Of a DNA stretch of 64,000 nucleotides, positions 7,906 to 19,896 are shown one piece after another. The DNA is taken from assembly GCA_024867545.1 (NCBI GenBank), contig JANFNE010000083.1:1-64000 (forward strand). The letters run 5' to 3'. Under the pieces are notes generated by a model. It made no database searches. It had not been told where the DNA came from and was given only the letters and a program-made list of their open reading frames with translations. Source of the stretch: Phytopythium helicoides (Eukaryota; Oomycota; Peronosporomycetes; Pythiales; Pythiaceae). Position 1 is the stretch's first letter, and each line of letters starts with the position of its first letter. Position numbers and translations under genes: made by a program.

Positions 7906-9430
7906 GGACTACTTCAAACTGCCATCTTCATTCAATATGTAGCAATCAGCCTCACACCAATATGTTGGTGATGCCGTTCATTATGTTGTTTCATACTCGC
8001 CGCGCCTACGATGCTCTTCACACATACGCGTACCATTCTCGATCACTATGTTTTATTGTTCCTCTTATCCTCTGCACAACACCATCACATGCGTCATCAA
8101 ACACTCATTGCTCTACAATCTTCTTCAATCATACTATACTTCACTTCAGACATCAACACTTACTGTCTAACCACAATGTGCTGAACATCATTGCTTTCCA
8201 TCATCATATCTGATAGAGACTCGCGACAGCGCATACTCATGCTAGTGCACACATCACAGTTCAGCTCACACACCAGCGCCGACATGGTGTTCATTCATTT
8301 CTACTTGCTTGAAAACAAGATTCGCTCTGCATGATAAAGTCGAATTCCAATCGCTCTGGATACACACAGCTCATTGAACTATACAAAGCATCAAGCACAG
8401 CACATATTTGCTTCAAAGTTACTAGATATTGATTGTGGAAAGAGCATAGCTGCGTCGGTGAAGGCAAGTACGTCGCTATCAATCGGTGTGCTACTTCATC
8501 ATGTTCTTTGTACACTTCACTAGATAGTGAATCATGTGCTTCAGTTTGGTTTACTTCATCTTCATTACATGCTTCACATCAGCTCCCTTGCCGATCAACT
8601 AGGTGAGCTGTAGTAATCAATGGTGTCTCAACTCATATACTAGATGTCACGTCTCAGTCCATTTAACTATCAAGTATTGATCGTGAAGTAGCCGTCACAG
8701 CTTGTCATCCATCACATGTCAGTCAATTATTCATTGGTAACATCTCACGGCGTTTGATTTCATTGCGGACCAATCAAACATGTAGGATTACACTCGCTCA
8801 TGGTATGTTCCACATGTGTACCTTGGCTACATCAAGTTGATGAACGCGTGTTGTTCTCTTATCTATTCATACTTGCCCAGTGCTATGTCAAGTAGGTTTT
8901 GTTTGCTGATAATTGATTGTCCATTATTTGCATTTGTTTCATGTTCTGCCTGTGCATGTTTGAATTGGCACATGTGTCAGTCTTTCAGCTTACACAATAT
9001 ACATTGATGGTCACGCACCTTTCCATTACAAGAACAGCAATGGCTTGTTGCTTGATTCAGAATAACTTGACTGTGTAGCATTCACATCCATCAACTTGCT
9101 ACGGTGACAGTACATGTGGTTTTACTACCCACACAATGTACAACACAACTGCCAATAATCTGGCAACATTCCAGTGACATCATTGTTACGTACAGTACGG
9201 CTTTGCGGTAGTACCGTGGGTGAGGTTTAGTTTTTGTATCGGAGTTTCCATCAAGGGCTGGCATATAGGGAATTTCCATAGTTAAGGGGCCGGACATCTG
9301 CGCTCGGGACGGACAATGGCTAGCCCGATACAAATTCCAAGATAAAAGTGGCAGGACAATGGCTCCGGGGAGGGGTGGCCATTGTCCTGCCACTTTTATC
9401 TTGAAATTTGTATCGGGCTAGCCATTGTCC
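7906..9430. repeat. Subtelomeric unit 1, remainder
   Basis: This continues the unit interrupted at 409. It aligns along its length with 11170-12698, 12903-14430 and 14600-15871, with scattered substitutions. Landmarks include GCGCCGACATGGTG, ATCAATCGGTGTG, CCACATGTGTACCTTGGC and GGGTGAGGTTT. It ends in the hairpin at 9311-9430. Only short unsupported ORFs are present. Confidence 0.85.
9311..9430. repeat. Subtelomeric hairpin H1
   Basis: Two 53-bp arms (9311-9363 and 9378-9430) are inverted repeats with one mismatch noted. They surround a 14-nt centre TCCGGGGAGGGGTG. Each arm carries GGACAATGGC at both ends. The matching structures are H2 (12571-12698) and H3 (14299-14430), which keep the centre but have different arm sequences. 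Confidence 0.92.
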
Positions 9431-9445
9431 GGACGTGTATAAGTT

Positions 9446-9463
9446 CCCTAAACCCTAAACCCT
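9446..9463. repeat. Interstitial telomere tract
   Basis: This is two and a half CCCTAAA copies in the same orientation as the chromosome end, 15 bp inside hairpin H1. It marks a block boundary. Confidence 0.85.
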
Positions 9464-10167
9464 GCTGCATATGTCTATGGACCATTCCAATGTTCCATTG
9501 GCGTCGCTGAACTCAAGTGTAAATCGTCGGGTATGAATAGAATACTGATTGCCTGTAAGAACGTTCCACAGCCGTATGACTTTATTTCCTGGACTTTCTA
9601 TGGTCCCAAAGGTGATGACTACCTTTCCTACCCCTACTATATCGACTATGGAGATTATGAAAAAAAATGTTTTGTCGATCTCAAACATCTTGAAAACTGT
9701 ATATAAGGCATGAAGGGGGTGTGAGCATCTAGTTGTCGTTTAATAACGCTTCTATTATGGGACATAGAAGCGACTTAAGTACGTCATTAATCTTATATCG
9801 ATCCAACCTAAGTGTATGAGTAAAAAAAGTGCACCCCCAAACGTTTTTAATACTAAGAAATAGCCCATCTTGATCATCTCCATGCGACAACTTCAGACGC
9901 TTATAACTTTTGAAGTCCTCCACAGAAATTCTTCGACCGACAAAATAAATGCTTCTAATACAATATCCTAATCATATCATATCACAAAAATAGGTCTTCC
10001 TGGTGACTTTGAAAATCGTATAAATTGTGACAGTTTTTCGACCGTAGCTCAAAAAGTAGGTCGACGACAGACAAAAAAAAAGTTGGTTTCATCCATCCCA
10101 ATATGTCATCTAAGATCCCACATAATCAAAAGTATACCTTGCTGGGCACTTTTTTTCAGGACAGCTT
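9464..10167. other. Anonymous AT-rich subtelomeric block
   Basis: This 704-bp block is not part of the 1.7-kb unit. It contains T runs and two short minus-strand ORFs (9455-9688 and 9729-9923; the second has no ATG) that I do not recognise. It lies between two interstitial telomere tracts. No RNA gene or known transposon motif is visible. Confidence 0.5.
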
Positions 10168-10230
10168 CTAAACCCTAAACCCTAAACCCTAAACCCTAAA
10201 CCCTAAACCCTAAACCCTACTAAACCCTAG
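10168..10230. repeat. Interstitial telomere tract
   Basis: About seven CCCTAAA copies ending in a CTACTAAACCCTAG variant, the same degenerate transition seen next to the true telomere. This is the longest internal tract in the window and looks like a buried former chromosome end. Confidence 0.92.
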
Positions 10231-11000
10231 TTCGTAATTTACCAATTTCTTACCGATACATTTTCAAACCCTAACCATACTCCACACCTGGTTCTCAACT
10301 ACTACTACATATCTTCATGCGCACGTTCACTCGGACTGTATGTCTTCGTAGCATTGCATGAATCATACATCTGTCGTACCGAAGACTGATGACTTCGTCA
10401 TGGGTATGCCAACCGTGTCGCACTATTACATAGTTCACTGCTCTCACAACATTGTCTTGTATCCACCATGTCTGTATATATGCTGACTGTAAAGAGTTGT
10501 TCTATTGAAGGGTTGTACTATTACACATGGCAGGCACTGATGTCGGTATGTTGCCATGGCAGTATGTTGCCTGGTCACTATATATAGGTACGATACGGAG
10601 CCGTATATGTATACATGTGGTATGTATATCATACGGCTTTTATGTGTATATGTCTGCTATGTATATCTCTATACACATAGAGCGTATATTCCGGTTGCTA
10701 GTATACTTCATCCGAACGGTATACTTTGGGTATACGTATTCTCCATATCTCCACTAATACTTTTCATATTGAACTTCTGAAACATGCTACACCCACTAAA
10801 TCGGCCACGCTGAGCACGTTGGAAAAAGAAAAATCGAAATCGGCTGGTTGGATTCTGATATATTATTTTTCGCAGTTTTTGATAAAGTTCCAGAGTTATT
10901 TCGGGAATTTCGACTTGTCGTCCGAGTCCGTATGGAATTTGTACATATCCTCCCAAATTTTCAGAAAGATTGGCTGGCTAGATCTCCAGGGACACAGTCT
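10231..11000. repeat. Diverged subtelomeric head plus anonymous sequence
   Basis: 10231-10440 is a clearly diverged version of the unit head (TTACCGATACATTTTCAAACCC, CTCCACACCTGGTT, TGTATGTCTTC). 10441-11000 holds TA-rich tandem-like stretches around 10600-10690 and no supported gene. Confidence 0.6.
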
Positions 11001-12698
11001 CTAAACCCTACTAAACCCTGTCTGTAACTTACATTTTCTTTCCGATTTATTACCGATAAATTTCCAAACCCTAATCATTCGCCACACCGGGTTTTCAAAT
11101 ACTGCTACACAACTTTGCGCGCGCATTCGCATCGAATGTGTGTTCTCATCACTTCGAATAAATGGATGTCGTGAACTACTTCAAACTGCCATCTTCGTTA
11201 TGTAGCAATCAGCCTTACACCAATATGTTGTTGATGCCTATCATTATCTTGTCTCATACTCGCCGCGCCTTCGACGTTCTTCACACATCCGCGTACCATT
11301 CTCCATCACTATGTTTCATTGTTCCTCTTATCCTCTGCACAACACCATCACATGCGTCATCAAACACTCATTGCTCTACAATCTTCTTAAATTATACTCT
11401 ACTTCACTTCAGACATCAACACTTACTGTCTAACCACAATGTGCTCAACATCATTGCTTTCCATCATCATCTCTAATAAAAACTCGCGACAGCACTTACT
11501 CATGCTAGTGCACACATCACAGTTCAGCTCACACACCAGCGCCGACGTGGTATTCATTCAATTCTACTTGGTTGAAAACAAGATTCGCTCTGCATGATGA
11601 AGTCGAATTCCAATCGCTGTGGATACACACAGTTCATTGCACGATACAAAGCATCAAGCACAGCACAGATTTGCTTCAAAATCTATATATATTGATTGTG
11701 GAAAGAGCATAGCTGCGTCTGTCAAGGCAAGTACGTCGCTATCAATCGGTGTGCTACTTCATCATGTTCTTTGCACACTTCACTGGATAGTTAATCATGT
11801 GCTTCAGTTTGGTTTACTTCATCTTCATTACATGCTTCACATCAGCTCCCTTGCCGATCAACTAGGTGAGCTGTAGTAATCAATGGTGCCTCAACTCACA
11901 CACTAGATGTCACGTCTCAGTCCATTTAACCATCAAGTATTGATCATGAAGTAGCCGTCACAGCTTGTCATCCATCACATGTCAGTCAATTATCCATTGG
12001 TAACATCTCACGGCATTTGATTTCGTTGCGGACCAATCGAAAATGTAGGATTACACTCGCTCATGGTATGTTCCACATGTGTACCTTGGCTACATCAAGG
12101 TGATGAACGCGTGTTGTTCTCTTATCTATTCATACTTGCCCAGTGCTATGTCAAGTAGGTTATGTTTGCATGATAATTGATTGTCCATCATTTGCATTTG
12201 TTGCATGTTCTGCCTGAGCATGTTTGAATTGGTACATGTGTCAGTCTTTCAGCTTACACAATGTACATTGATGGTCACGCACCTTTCCATTACAAGAACA
12301 GAAATGGCTTGTTGCTTGATTCAGAATAACTTGACTGTGTACCATTCACATCCATCTACTTGCTACGGTGGCAGTACATGTGGTTTTACTACCCACACAA
12401 TGTACAACACAACTGCCAATAATCTGGCAACATTCCTGTGACATCGTTGTGTCATACTGTATGGCTTTGTGGTAGTACCGTGGGTGAGGTTTAGTTTTTG
12501 TATCGGAGTTTCCATCAAGGGCCCACATATAGGGAATTTCCATTGTTAAGGGGGAGGACATCTGCGCTCGGGGAGGACAATGGCTCATTTCATACAAAAG
12601 TCAAGATAAAAAGGGGAGGACAATGGCTCCGGGGAGGGATGGCCATTGTCCTCCCCCTTTTATCTTGAAGTTTGTATGAAATGGGCCATTGTCCTCCC
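11001..12698. repeat. Subtelomeric unit 2
   Basis: The unit begins with a short telomere variant (11001-11019). It continues through the shared head and body and ends in hairpin H2. Offset to unit 3 is 1728 bp. It carries a version of the 79-codon ORF (about 11670-11876) also found in units 3 and 4. Otherwise no gene is supported. Confidence 0.88.
12571..12698. repeat. Subtelomeric hairpin H2
   Basis: Arms 12571-12627 and 12642-12698 (57 bp each, a few mismatches) flank the 14-nt centre TCCGGGGAGGGATG. The motif GGGAGGACAATGGC opens and closes each arm. The arm sequence differs from H1 and H3 while remaining self-complementary. Confidence 0.92.
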
Positions 12699-12708
12699 CT
12701 GTTTAACT

Positions 12709-12748
12709 TCCCTAAACCCTAAACCCTACTAAACCCTACTAAACCCTA
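12709..12748. repeat. Interstitial telomere tract
   Basis: CCCTAAACCCTACTAAACCC-type repeats in telomeric orientation separate unit 2 (hairpin H2) from unit 3. Confidence 0.85.
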
Positions 12749-14430
12749 GTCCGTAACTTACATATTCTTTCCGATTTATTACCGATAAATTTCCAAACCC
12801 TAATCATTCTCCACACCGGGTTTTCATATACTGCTAGACAGCTTTGCGCGCGTATTCGCATCGAATGTGTCTTCTCATCACTTCGAATAAAGAGTTGTCG
12901 TGAACTACTTCAAACTACCATCTTCATTCAATATGTAGCAATCATCATCACATGAATATGTTGTTCATGCCTATCATTATATTGTCTCATATTCGCCGCG
13001 CCTCCGATGCTCTTCACATATCCGCGTACCATTCTCGAGCACTATGTTTCATTGTTCTCTTATCCTCTGCACAACACCATCACATCCGTCATCAAACACT
13101 CATTGCGCTACAATTTTCTTAAATTATACTCTACTTCACTTCAGACATCAACACTTACTGTCTAACCACAATGTGCTCAACATCATTGCTTTCCATCATC
13201 ATCTCTGATAGAGACTCGCGACAGCACTTACTCATGCTAGTGCACACATCACAGTTCAGCTCACACACCAGCGCCGACATGGTGTCCATTCAATTTTACT
13301 TGGTTCAAAACAAGATTCGCTTTGCATGATCAAGTCGAATTCCAATCGCTCTGGATACACACAGTTCATTGCACTATACAAAGTATCAAGCACAGCACAG
13401 ATTTGCTTCAAAATTATTATATATTGATTGTGGAAAGAGCATAGTTGCGTCTGTGAAGGCAAGTACGTCGCTATCAATCGGTGTGTTACTTCATCATGTT
13501 CTTTGCACACTTCACTGTATAGTGAATCATGTGCTTCAGTTTGGTTTACTTCATCTTCATTACATGCTTCACATCAACACACTTGCCGATCAACTAGGTA
13601 AGCTGTAGTAATCAATGGTGTCTCAACTCACACACTAGATGTCACGTCTCAGTCCATTTGATCATCAAGTATTGATCGTGAAGTAGCCGTCACAGCTTGT
13701 CATCCATCACATGTCAGTCAATTATCCTTTGGTAACATCTCAAGGCGTTTGATTTCACTGCGGACCAATCGAACATGTAGGATTACACTCGCTCATGGTA
13801 TGTTCCACATGTGTACCTTGGCTACATCAAGTTGATGAACGCGTGTTGTTTTCTTATCTATTCATACTTGCCCAGTGCTATGTCAAGTATGTTTTGTTTG
13901 CTGATAATTGATTGTCCATCATTTCCATTTGTTTCATGTTCTGCCTGTGCATGTTTGAATTGGTACATGTGTCAGTCTTTCAGCTTACACAATGTACATT
14001 GATGGTCACGCACCTTTCCATTACAAGAACAGCAATGGTTTGTTGCTTGATTCAGAATAACTTGACTGTGTAGCTTTCACATCCATCAACTTGCTACGGT
14101 GTCAATACATGTGGTTTTACTACCCACACAATGTACAACACAACTGCCAATAATCTGGCAACATTCCTGTGGCATAGCTGTTCCATACTGTATGGCATTG
14201 TGGTGGTACCGTGGGTGAGGTTTCGCTTTTGTATAGGATGTTATACCCGTGGGCAATTATACTTGAAATTTGTATTGGAAGTGGCAGGACATTGCGCGAG
14301 GGCAGGACATTGGGCAATTATACTTGAAATTTGTATTGAAAATGGCAGGACATTGGGTCCGAGGAGGGTTGCCCAATGTCCTGCCATTTTCAATACAAAT
14401 TTCAAGTATAATTGCCCAATGTCCTGCCCT
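12744..14430. repeat. Subtelomeric unit 3
   Basis: A full unit from the CCCTAGTCCG head to hairpin H3. Offset to unit 4 is 1696 bp. Its first 500 bp or so are essentially identical to unit 4. It includes the 79-codon ORF at 13369-13608. No protein family is recognisable. Confidence 0.88.
14299..14430. repeat. Subtelomeric hairpin H3
   Basis: Arms 14299-14357 and 14372-14430 are perfectly complementary over 59 bp around the 14-nt centre TCCGAGGAGGGTTG. A degenerate extra copy of the arm precedes it at about 14251-14298, giving the order arm, arm, centre, inverted arm. GGCAGGACATTGGG bounds the arms. Confidence 0.95.
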
Positions 14431-14439
14431 GATTAGGGA

Positions 14440-15871
14440 CCCTAGTCCGTAACTTACATATTCTTTCCGATTTATTACCGATAAATTTCCAAACCCTAAT
14501 CATTCTCCACACCGGGTTTTCATATACTGCTAGACAGCTTTGCGCGCGTATTCGCATCGAATGTGTCTTCTCATCACTTCGAATAAAGAGTTGTCGTGAA
14601 CTACTTCAAACTACCATCTTCATTCAATATGTAGCAATCATCATCACATGAATATGTTGTTCATGCCTATCATTATATTGTCTCATATTCGCCGCGCCTC
14701 CGATGCTCTTCACATATCCGCGTACCATTCTCGAGCACTATGTTTCATTGTTCTCTTATCCTCTGCACAACACCATCACATCCGTCATCAAACACTCATT
14801 GCGCTACAATTTTCTTAAATTATACTCTACTTCACTTCAGACATCAACACTTACTGTCTAACCACAATGTGCTCAACATCATTGCTTTCCATCATCATCT
14901 CTGATAGAGACTCGCGACAGCACTTACTCATGCTAGTGCACACATCACAGTTCAGCTCACACACCAGCGCTGACATGGTGTTCATTCAATTCTACTTGGT
15001 TGAAAACAAGATTCGCTCTGGATGATCAAGTCGAATTCCAATCGCTCTGGATACACACAGTTCATTGCACTATACAAAGCATCAAGCACAGCACACATTT
15101 GCTTCACAATTATTATATATTGATTGTGGAAAGAGCATAGCTGCGTCTGTCAAGGCAAGTACGTCGCTATCAATCGGTGTGCTACTTCATCATGTTCTTT
15201 GCACACTTCACTGGATAGTGAATCATGTGCTTCAGTTTGGTTTACTTCATCTTCATTACATGCTTCACATCAGCTCCCTTGCCGATCAACTAGGTGAGCT
15301 GTAGTAATCAATGGTGCCTCAACTCACACACTAGATGTCACGTCTCAGTCCATTTAACCATCAAGTATTGATCATGAAGTAGTCATCACAGCTTGTCATC
15401 CATCACATGTCAGTCAATTATCCATTGGTAACATCTCATGACGTTTGATTTCATTGCGGACCAATCCAAAATGTAGGATTACACTCGCTCATGGTATGTT
15501 CCACATGTGTACCTTGGCTACATCAAGTTGATGAACGCGTGTTGTTCTCTTATCCATTCATACTTACCCACTGCTCTGTCAAGTCTGTTTTGCTTTCTTC
15601 ATACTCGATTGTCAATCATTTCAATATTGGTATGTGTTCTGTATGTGTGTTTAGGTTGGTACATGTTGCCAGTCCCTCAGCTTACATGAATGAAGTTGAC
15701 GGTCACACACTTCTTGATAACAAGAACGGTAATGGTAGCTTGATTGAGAATAGCTTGCCTGTGTAGCATTCAAATCCATCTACATGCTACGGTGGTAGTA
15801 CATGTGTTTTTACTACCCACACAATGTACAACACAACTGCCAATAATTTAGCAACATTCCAGTGACATTGT
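14440..15871. repeat. Subtelomeric unit 4, truncated
   Basis: The unit begins at CCCTAGTCCG without a clear telomere tract and matches the others up to about 15871. It breaks off before the expected hairpin and passes straight into a copia fragment. The 79-codon ORF is at 15065-15304. Its sequence is a mosaic of unit 3 and unit 2. Confidence 0.88.
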
Positions 15872-15872
15872 T

Positions 15873-17196
15873 GTGGTGTCCATAATTCCTGATGAGATTC
15901 GTCACAAGAACCACAGATTCACAGACCCTCGACCTGAGGTTGGAGCGTTCATCGGCTGTGATGATGCAGTGAAGGCGTACAAGATTTTGCTACCTGGAGC
16001 CGCCCGAAGGACCATCGAATCACGCGATGCCACCGTCCTCGACCGTAGAACGCATGAGATAGAGCGCGTCGAAGCGGACGACGCGTCTGAATTTGCCCCG
16101 AACATTGAACCAGTCGAGCAGCGCGGGGACAACGAAGATGAATCAGATACGCCGCTTGCATCCCCCTCCCCACTCACTGTGCACAGAACATCGAGGCGAA
16201 TCGCCGAGCTTAATGCCAGCTCTGCGCAGGCTTTTGCAGTTCTGGGGGAGGTTGTGCAAGAACCACTCAACCTTGCGGAAGCTCACCGCTCGCCGCAATG
16301 GAAGAAATGGAAGCTCGCGATCAACGAAGAAGTTCTCGCACCTTGTGCGCGTGGAGGAGAGACGGAGCGGGAACTGCAGAGACTTGTGGAATAGGAGGGA
16401 ATTTGCGGAGTGAATTGAACAGAGTGAGGGAACTAGACATGCAAGCACGCGCCCCATGGCGCCTATGATGAATGATCGGCTGTCCTATTGCGCGTAGGTG
16501 TCGGTGGGTTGTAGCTGTGCGCTTCCGACCGGAAATGAGCACGTGTGCTGTGTGGTGTGGCCAGAAGTGCGGGTTGTAATTCCAACAGAAGTGAGTGGTT
16601 TATTCGCCAATAAGACGTTCGAATTGGCAGATCTACCGGAAGGTGCAGCCCTCATTGGCCACACGCTGCAGTTCCGACTAAAAACGGGATCCGACGGATC
16701 AGTAACCAGATATAAAGCGCGGCTGTGTGCCCGAGGGCATCGGCAGACTTTCCTCGTCAATTATCAAGACACCTACGCACCGGTTGCTGCTTTGGTCACG
16801 GTCAGAGTATTCTTCACGATAGTCGTGACCCTAGGACTTCGAGTGCGCCAAGGAGACGTGCCAGCCATGTACGTCAAAGAAGATCTCGACGAAGAAATTT
16901 ACATGAAGCCAGACACCGGGTACGCCACGCGGGATCAACGTGGCCAAGTGTGGCGACTCAGAAAGGCATTGTATGACCTCAAGCAGGCCGGGCGTCAGTG
17001 GCATCAAGAGATCGACAAGTTTCTCCGTGAGTATGGATTGAAGCCGGCCGATGCAGATGCCTGCCTATACTTCACCTATCGCTACGGATCGCTCCTCCTA
17101 GTGTGTCTGTACGTTGATGATTTGCTGATAGCTCATGTGCTGGAAGAGCGAGTGCCCCACCTGATGGCGACACTGAATCGGCGGTATCAAGTGTGA
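15873..17196 (+). pseudogene. Truncated Ty1/copia pol fragment (integrase tail and reverse transcriptase)
   Basis: The first part resembles the copia region between integrase and RT (GAFIGCDDAVKAYKI, NLAEAHRSPQWKKWKLAI). The second is copia reverse transcriptase, with [10 protein letters not shown], the ARG motif near RHRQ, and the active-site YVDDLLIA near 17110-17130. A 254-bp insertion (16334-16587) splits them. Without it the two parts fall into one frame. No ATG opens the left end, and RNase H is absent or unrecognisable after 17196, where a stop is reached. It is a 5'- and 3'-truncated fossil joined directly to subtelomeric unit 4. Confidence 0.9.
16334..16587. mobile_element. 254-bp insertion in the copia fragment
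   Basis: GAAGT occurs at 16329-16333 and 16588-16592, on both sides of sequence with no place in a copia pol. Deleting one GAAGT plus the insert (259 bp) restores continuous reading across the RT start (frames 0 and 1 become one). The 5-bp duplication suggests an integrase-type insertion, perhaps a solo LTR, but the ends do not show TG...CA cleanly and I do not recognise the family. Confidence 0.7.
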
Positions 17197-19896
17197 TATA
17201 GTGACTGCAAAAAAATACAGGTGTATTGAACCCCCCTCACGTTATGTTCCCTTTTGGCAAGGTGTGATGAAGCGCTGCAGAATCGGCTGGGACATTTACT
17301 CCTGCAGAGGCGCCTCTACGTCCCTGAGACGCGCGCATACTTGGCCTCAGTATTGAAGTCATTCTCTAGGATAAAATATAGCTCCTTAGACCTCTCCCGG
17401 GGAAGTACCCCTGGAGAGGTACCCCTGTTCCCTTTTTGGGGATCAGGGAAGAGTTGGTGTGGGCCACACCGCTCAACAAAGACGGGCTGGCCTCCTTAAC
17501 TGGCTTCCCGTGGGTTCGTTATCAGACCTCTATCACCAGAACTGCAAGGATAAAAAAGTAGAGGTAGCAGAGACAGTAAGACTTTCAATACAGACTTCCG
17601 CTTTCTCCCTCTGTCGCGCGCAAGGAAGAACAAGCTCTCCAGGGAGGGAAACCTCTTTGGGGCTTGAGGAGGTCAACCGCGCGTTGCTCCAAGGCCAACA
17701 CCCGATCGGTAAGTCACGCAGTGGCGTGTGCATTACTGGTTGGTTCCATATTTCTCGGCCCAGTGCTGGACGATCGCTTTGAGTGTGGCGACACGTCTGG
17801 CATTGGTGTCCGACTTCATATTCTGTCTGAGGAAGGTCCCCGCGGAGCCTCCTCGGCTAAATTCATCCGCGTTTTCGGCTGTGGTGGTTTAGCAAAGCCC
17901 CACAGCGTCGTTACTCATCTGCCGACGAGTTCCCTAGCCTGAAAAGGTTAGCGGAGCCCATTGTGTGTACTAATATCGTTTGTTTGTTCAGGAGAAGAGA
18001 GAGGAAGCGCCGTCGCCTGCCTGGTCGTCGGCTCCTACGCGCGCGTTTAGAACTCCTGGTCCCCCGGACGGAGCCAACGGGGATCACAACGCTCCGGTAC
18101 TGACCAAGCGGGCCAAGTCAAGCATCTCTCCAGGGAGATCAAGACCGAAGCTAGCTGCGGAGGGCTGAGATCACTCGCCCAAGGGTGAGACTACTCCCCT
18201 AAATCCGCCTATCGACCCGTCATGGAGGGCGCCGCATCATCACAAAGGTTATGTCGCTATAAGCCGGGTTGCACACGTATGAACAGGGTTCAAAAAACAA
18301 CACACACACACCGCTCCGCTGGCTACGAGCCAGCGAGCTGCACTCGCACTCCGTGCCGTCAGCTAGGAAGCTGACGACGTGCACTAGGCACTACACGGCA
18401 GCTGACGGACCGAAATCCCTCAGCTGAAGGGTCTTTCGCCGCACTAAAGACGGCCCGGCCTACACACAGGGCCACCAAGCACTCCCCACCTCTTGGCCTG
18501 ACCTTGGGCGCAACCACGACACTCAATGTGCGTTGGTGCAGCCGGCGGTCATATCCAGCCCACACCCACGACTCACCTTGCGCAGATGCTTGCGTCGGAC
18601 TTGGAAAATTCCTCTCTGTATTTGTTACTTTATAGCTTCATCATCTTCCTACTGTCTCCTATACAATATGCAAGTATAAAAATCCTACTTCCGCTGAGCA
18701 GTCGCGTCCGACCAGCAGCGGTGCCTCCTCATCTGTCCCTTGGGCCGTGTGACTGGCCTTTGTATGGGCAGCTTGGGCGACTTTTCTACCACCGCCCGCT
18801 CACCCAGCCAGACTGTCGCCACAGGCCACTTGTCACAGTCGACTGTACACGCTTGTCCACCGTCCAGTGTACCCAGCTACGGGCACTGTCCACCGTCACC
18901 GTCTGAGGGTACATACCTGCCACCGGCTGGTGTACCCAAACCTCCCAGCGACACTCGGACAACCCATGGGTGCTTTGGCCAGAAGTGTAAATAATTTCCC
19001 GCCGACGCTGGAACGCCCGCTTGAGAGCCTAGGCGCTTGGTCATAATTGCAATTTCTTCAGGCGCTTGTCCAGCCGGCCGCTAAATTGCCCGAGATCTTG
19101 GTCAGAATTGAAATTTGCTTCACCACATTAGACGGTCTTCATTGGCTGTTTTCGGGGTCGGTTTAGGTGTGCCTTTGTTGTTTGGTGGTCTGCAGTGGAT
19201 GACTCGCAACCACAACTGTGGTGGAGCGCGCTGGAGAAAAGCGAGGATCCGCGCGCTCCTGATGGGAAGATCGGCAACGACTACGGCAACGGCAGTAAGT
19301 GTCCAAAGGTGTACACACTCATCCGTGTGGACCACCTCCGGATGGGGCTTGAAGATCCAACCATCATTCGTGGGTTCTCCAGGGATCGCTTGATGACGGC
19401 ACGCGCATCGGCCCCGGCATTGATTACGCGACTTGGACCAGATGATCTTCACACACAATAGATACATAGGCGTGCAGGAGCAGGTACAAGGATGGGTAAG
19501 CACAGACACATAGGTAAACAGTCAGTCGAGAATTCACCTTGGGGCATCAAGACGTCTTCCTTGTTCTCCTCTGCTCGACCAACTCCCCCCAACTCCACGC
19601 CCGATAAGAGGGTTAGAAGACCAACAAAGGACTTTGGACTACACTTTGGGTGGCCAGGCGAGGATCGTCAGCCACATCTATCCTTTGGCGCGCCAGGACT
19701 AGGATCCTGCGCAGCGGCCGCCGATCGCCTATCGACTGCCGCACAAACCACCACCGCGGAGTGAAGAGCACCCACGCCGCGGCTTCGAGCCCCTCAGCCT
19801 TGCCTCCACGCATCCTCCAGAACCCGTGAAGATCGCAACTGCCCACCGGCGGGTACACAACGTGACTCTTTCCTACATCTACCGGGGTAACCCCTC
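17197..19896. other. Retroelement debris without a supported gene
   Basis: About 2.7 kb with only short ORFs. 17254-17400 and 17700-17760 carry phrases faintly like the copia segment after RT and RNase H, but too weak to call. 18600-18720 has a TATAAAAA and an AT-rich stretch. 18780-18960 is rich in CCACCGTCCA-type repeats. An LTR of the gypsy element downstream may lie here; I could not find its pair. Confidence 0.5.

Noticed and set aside
7755..8213. 152-codon ORF at the LTR and subtelomere junction
   Set aside because: It crosses the retrotransposon boundary, so it cannot be an ancestral gene.
9729..9923. 64-codon minus-strand ORF in the anonymous subtelomeric block
   Set aside because: It has no ATG and no relatives in the window; left as part of the block.
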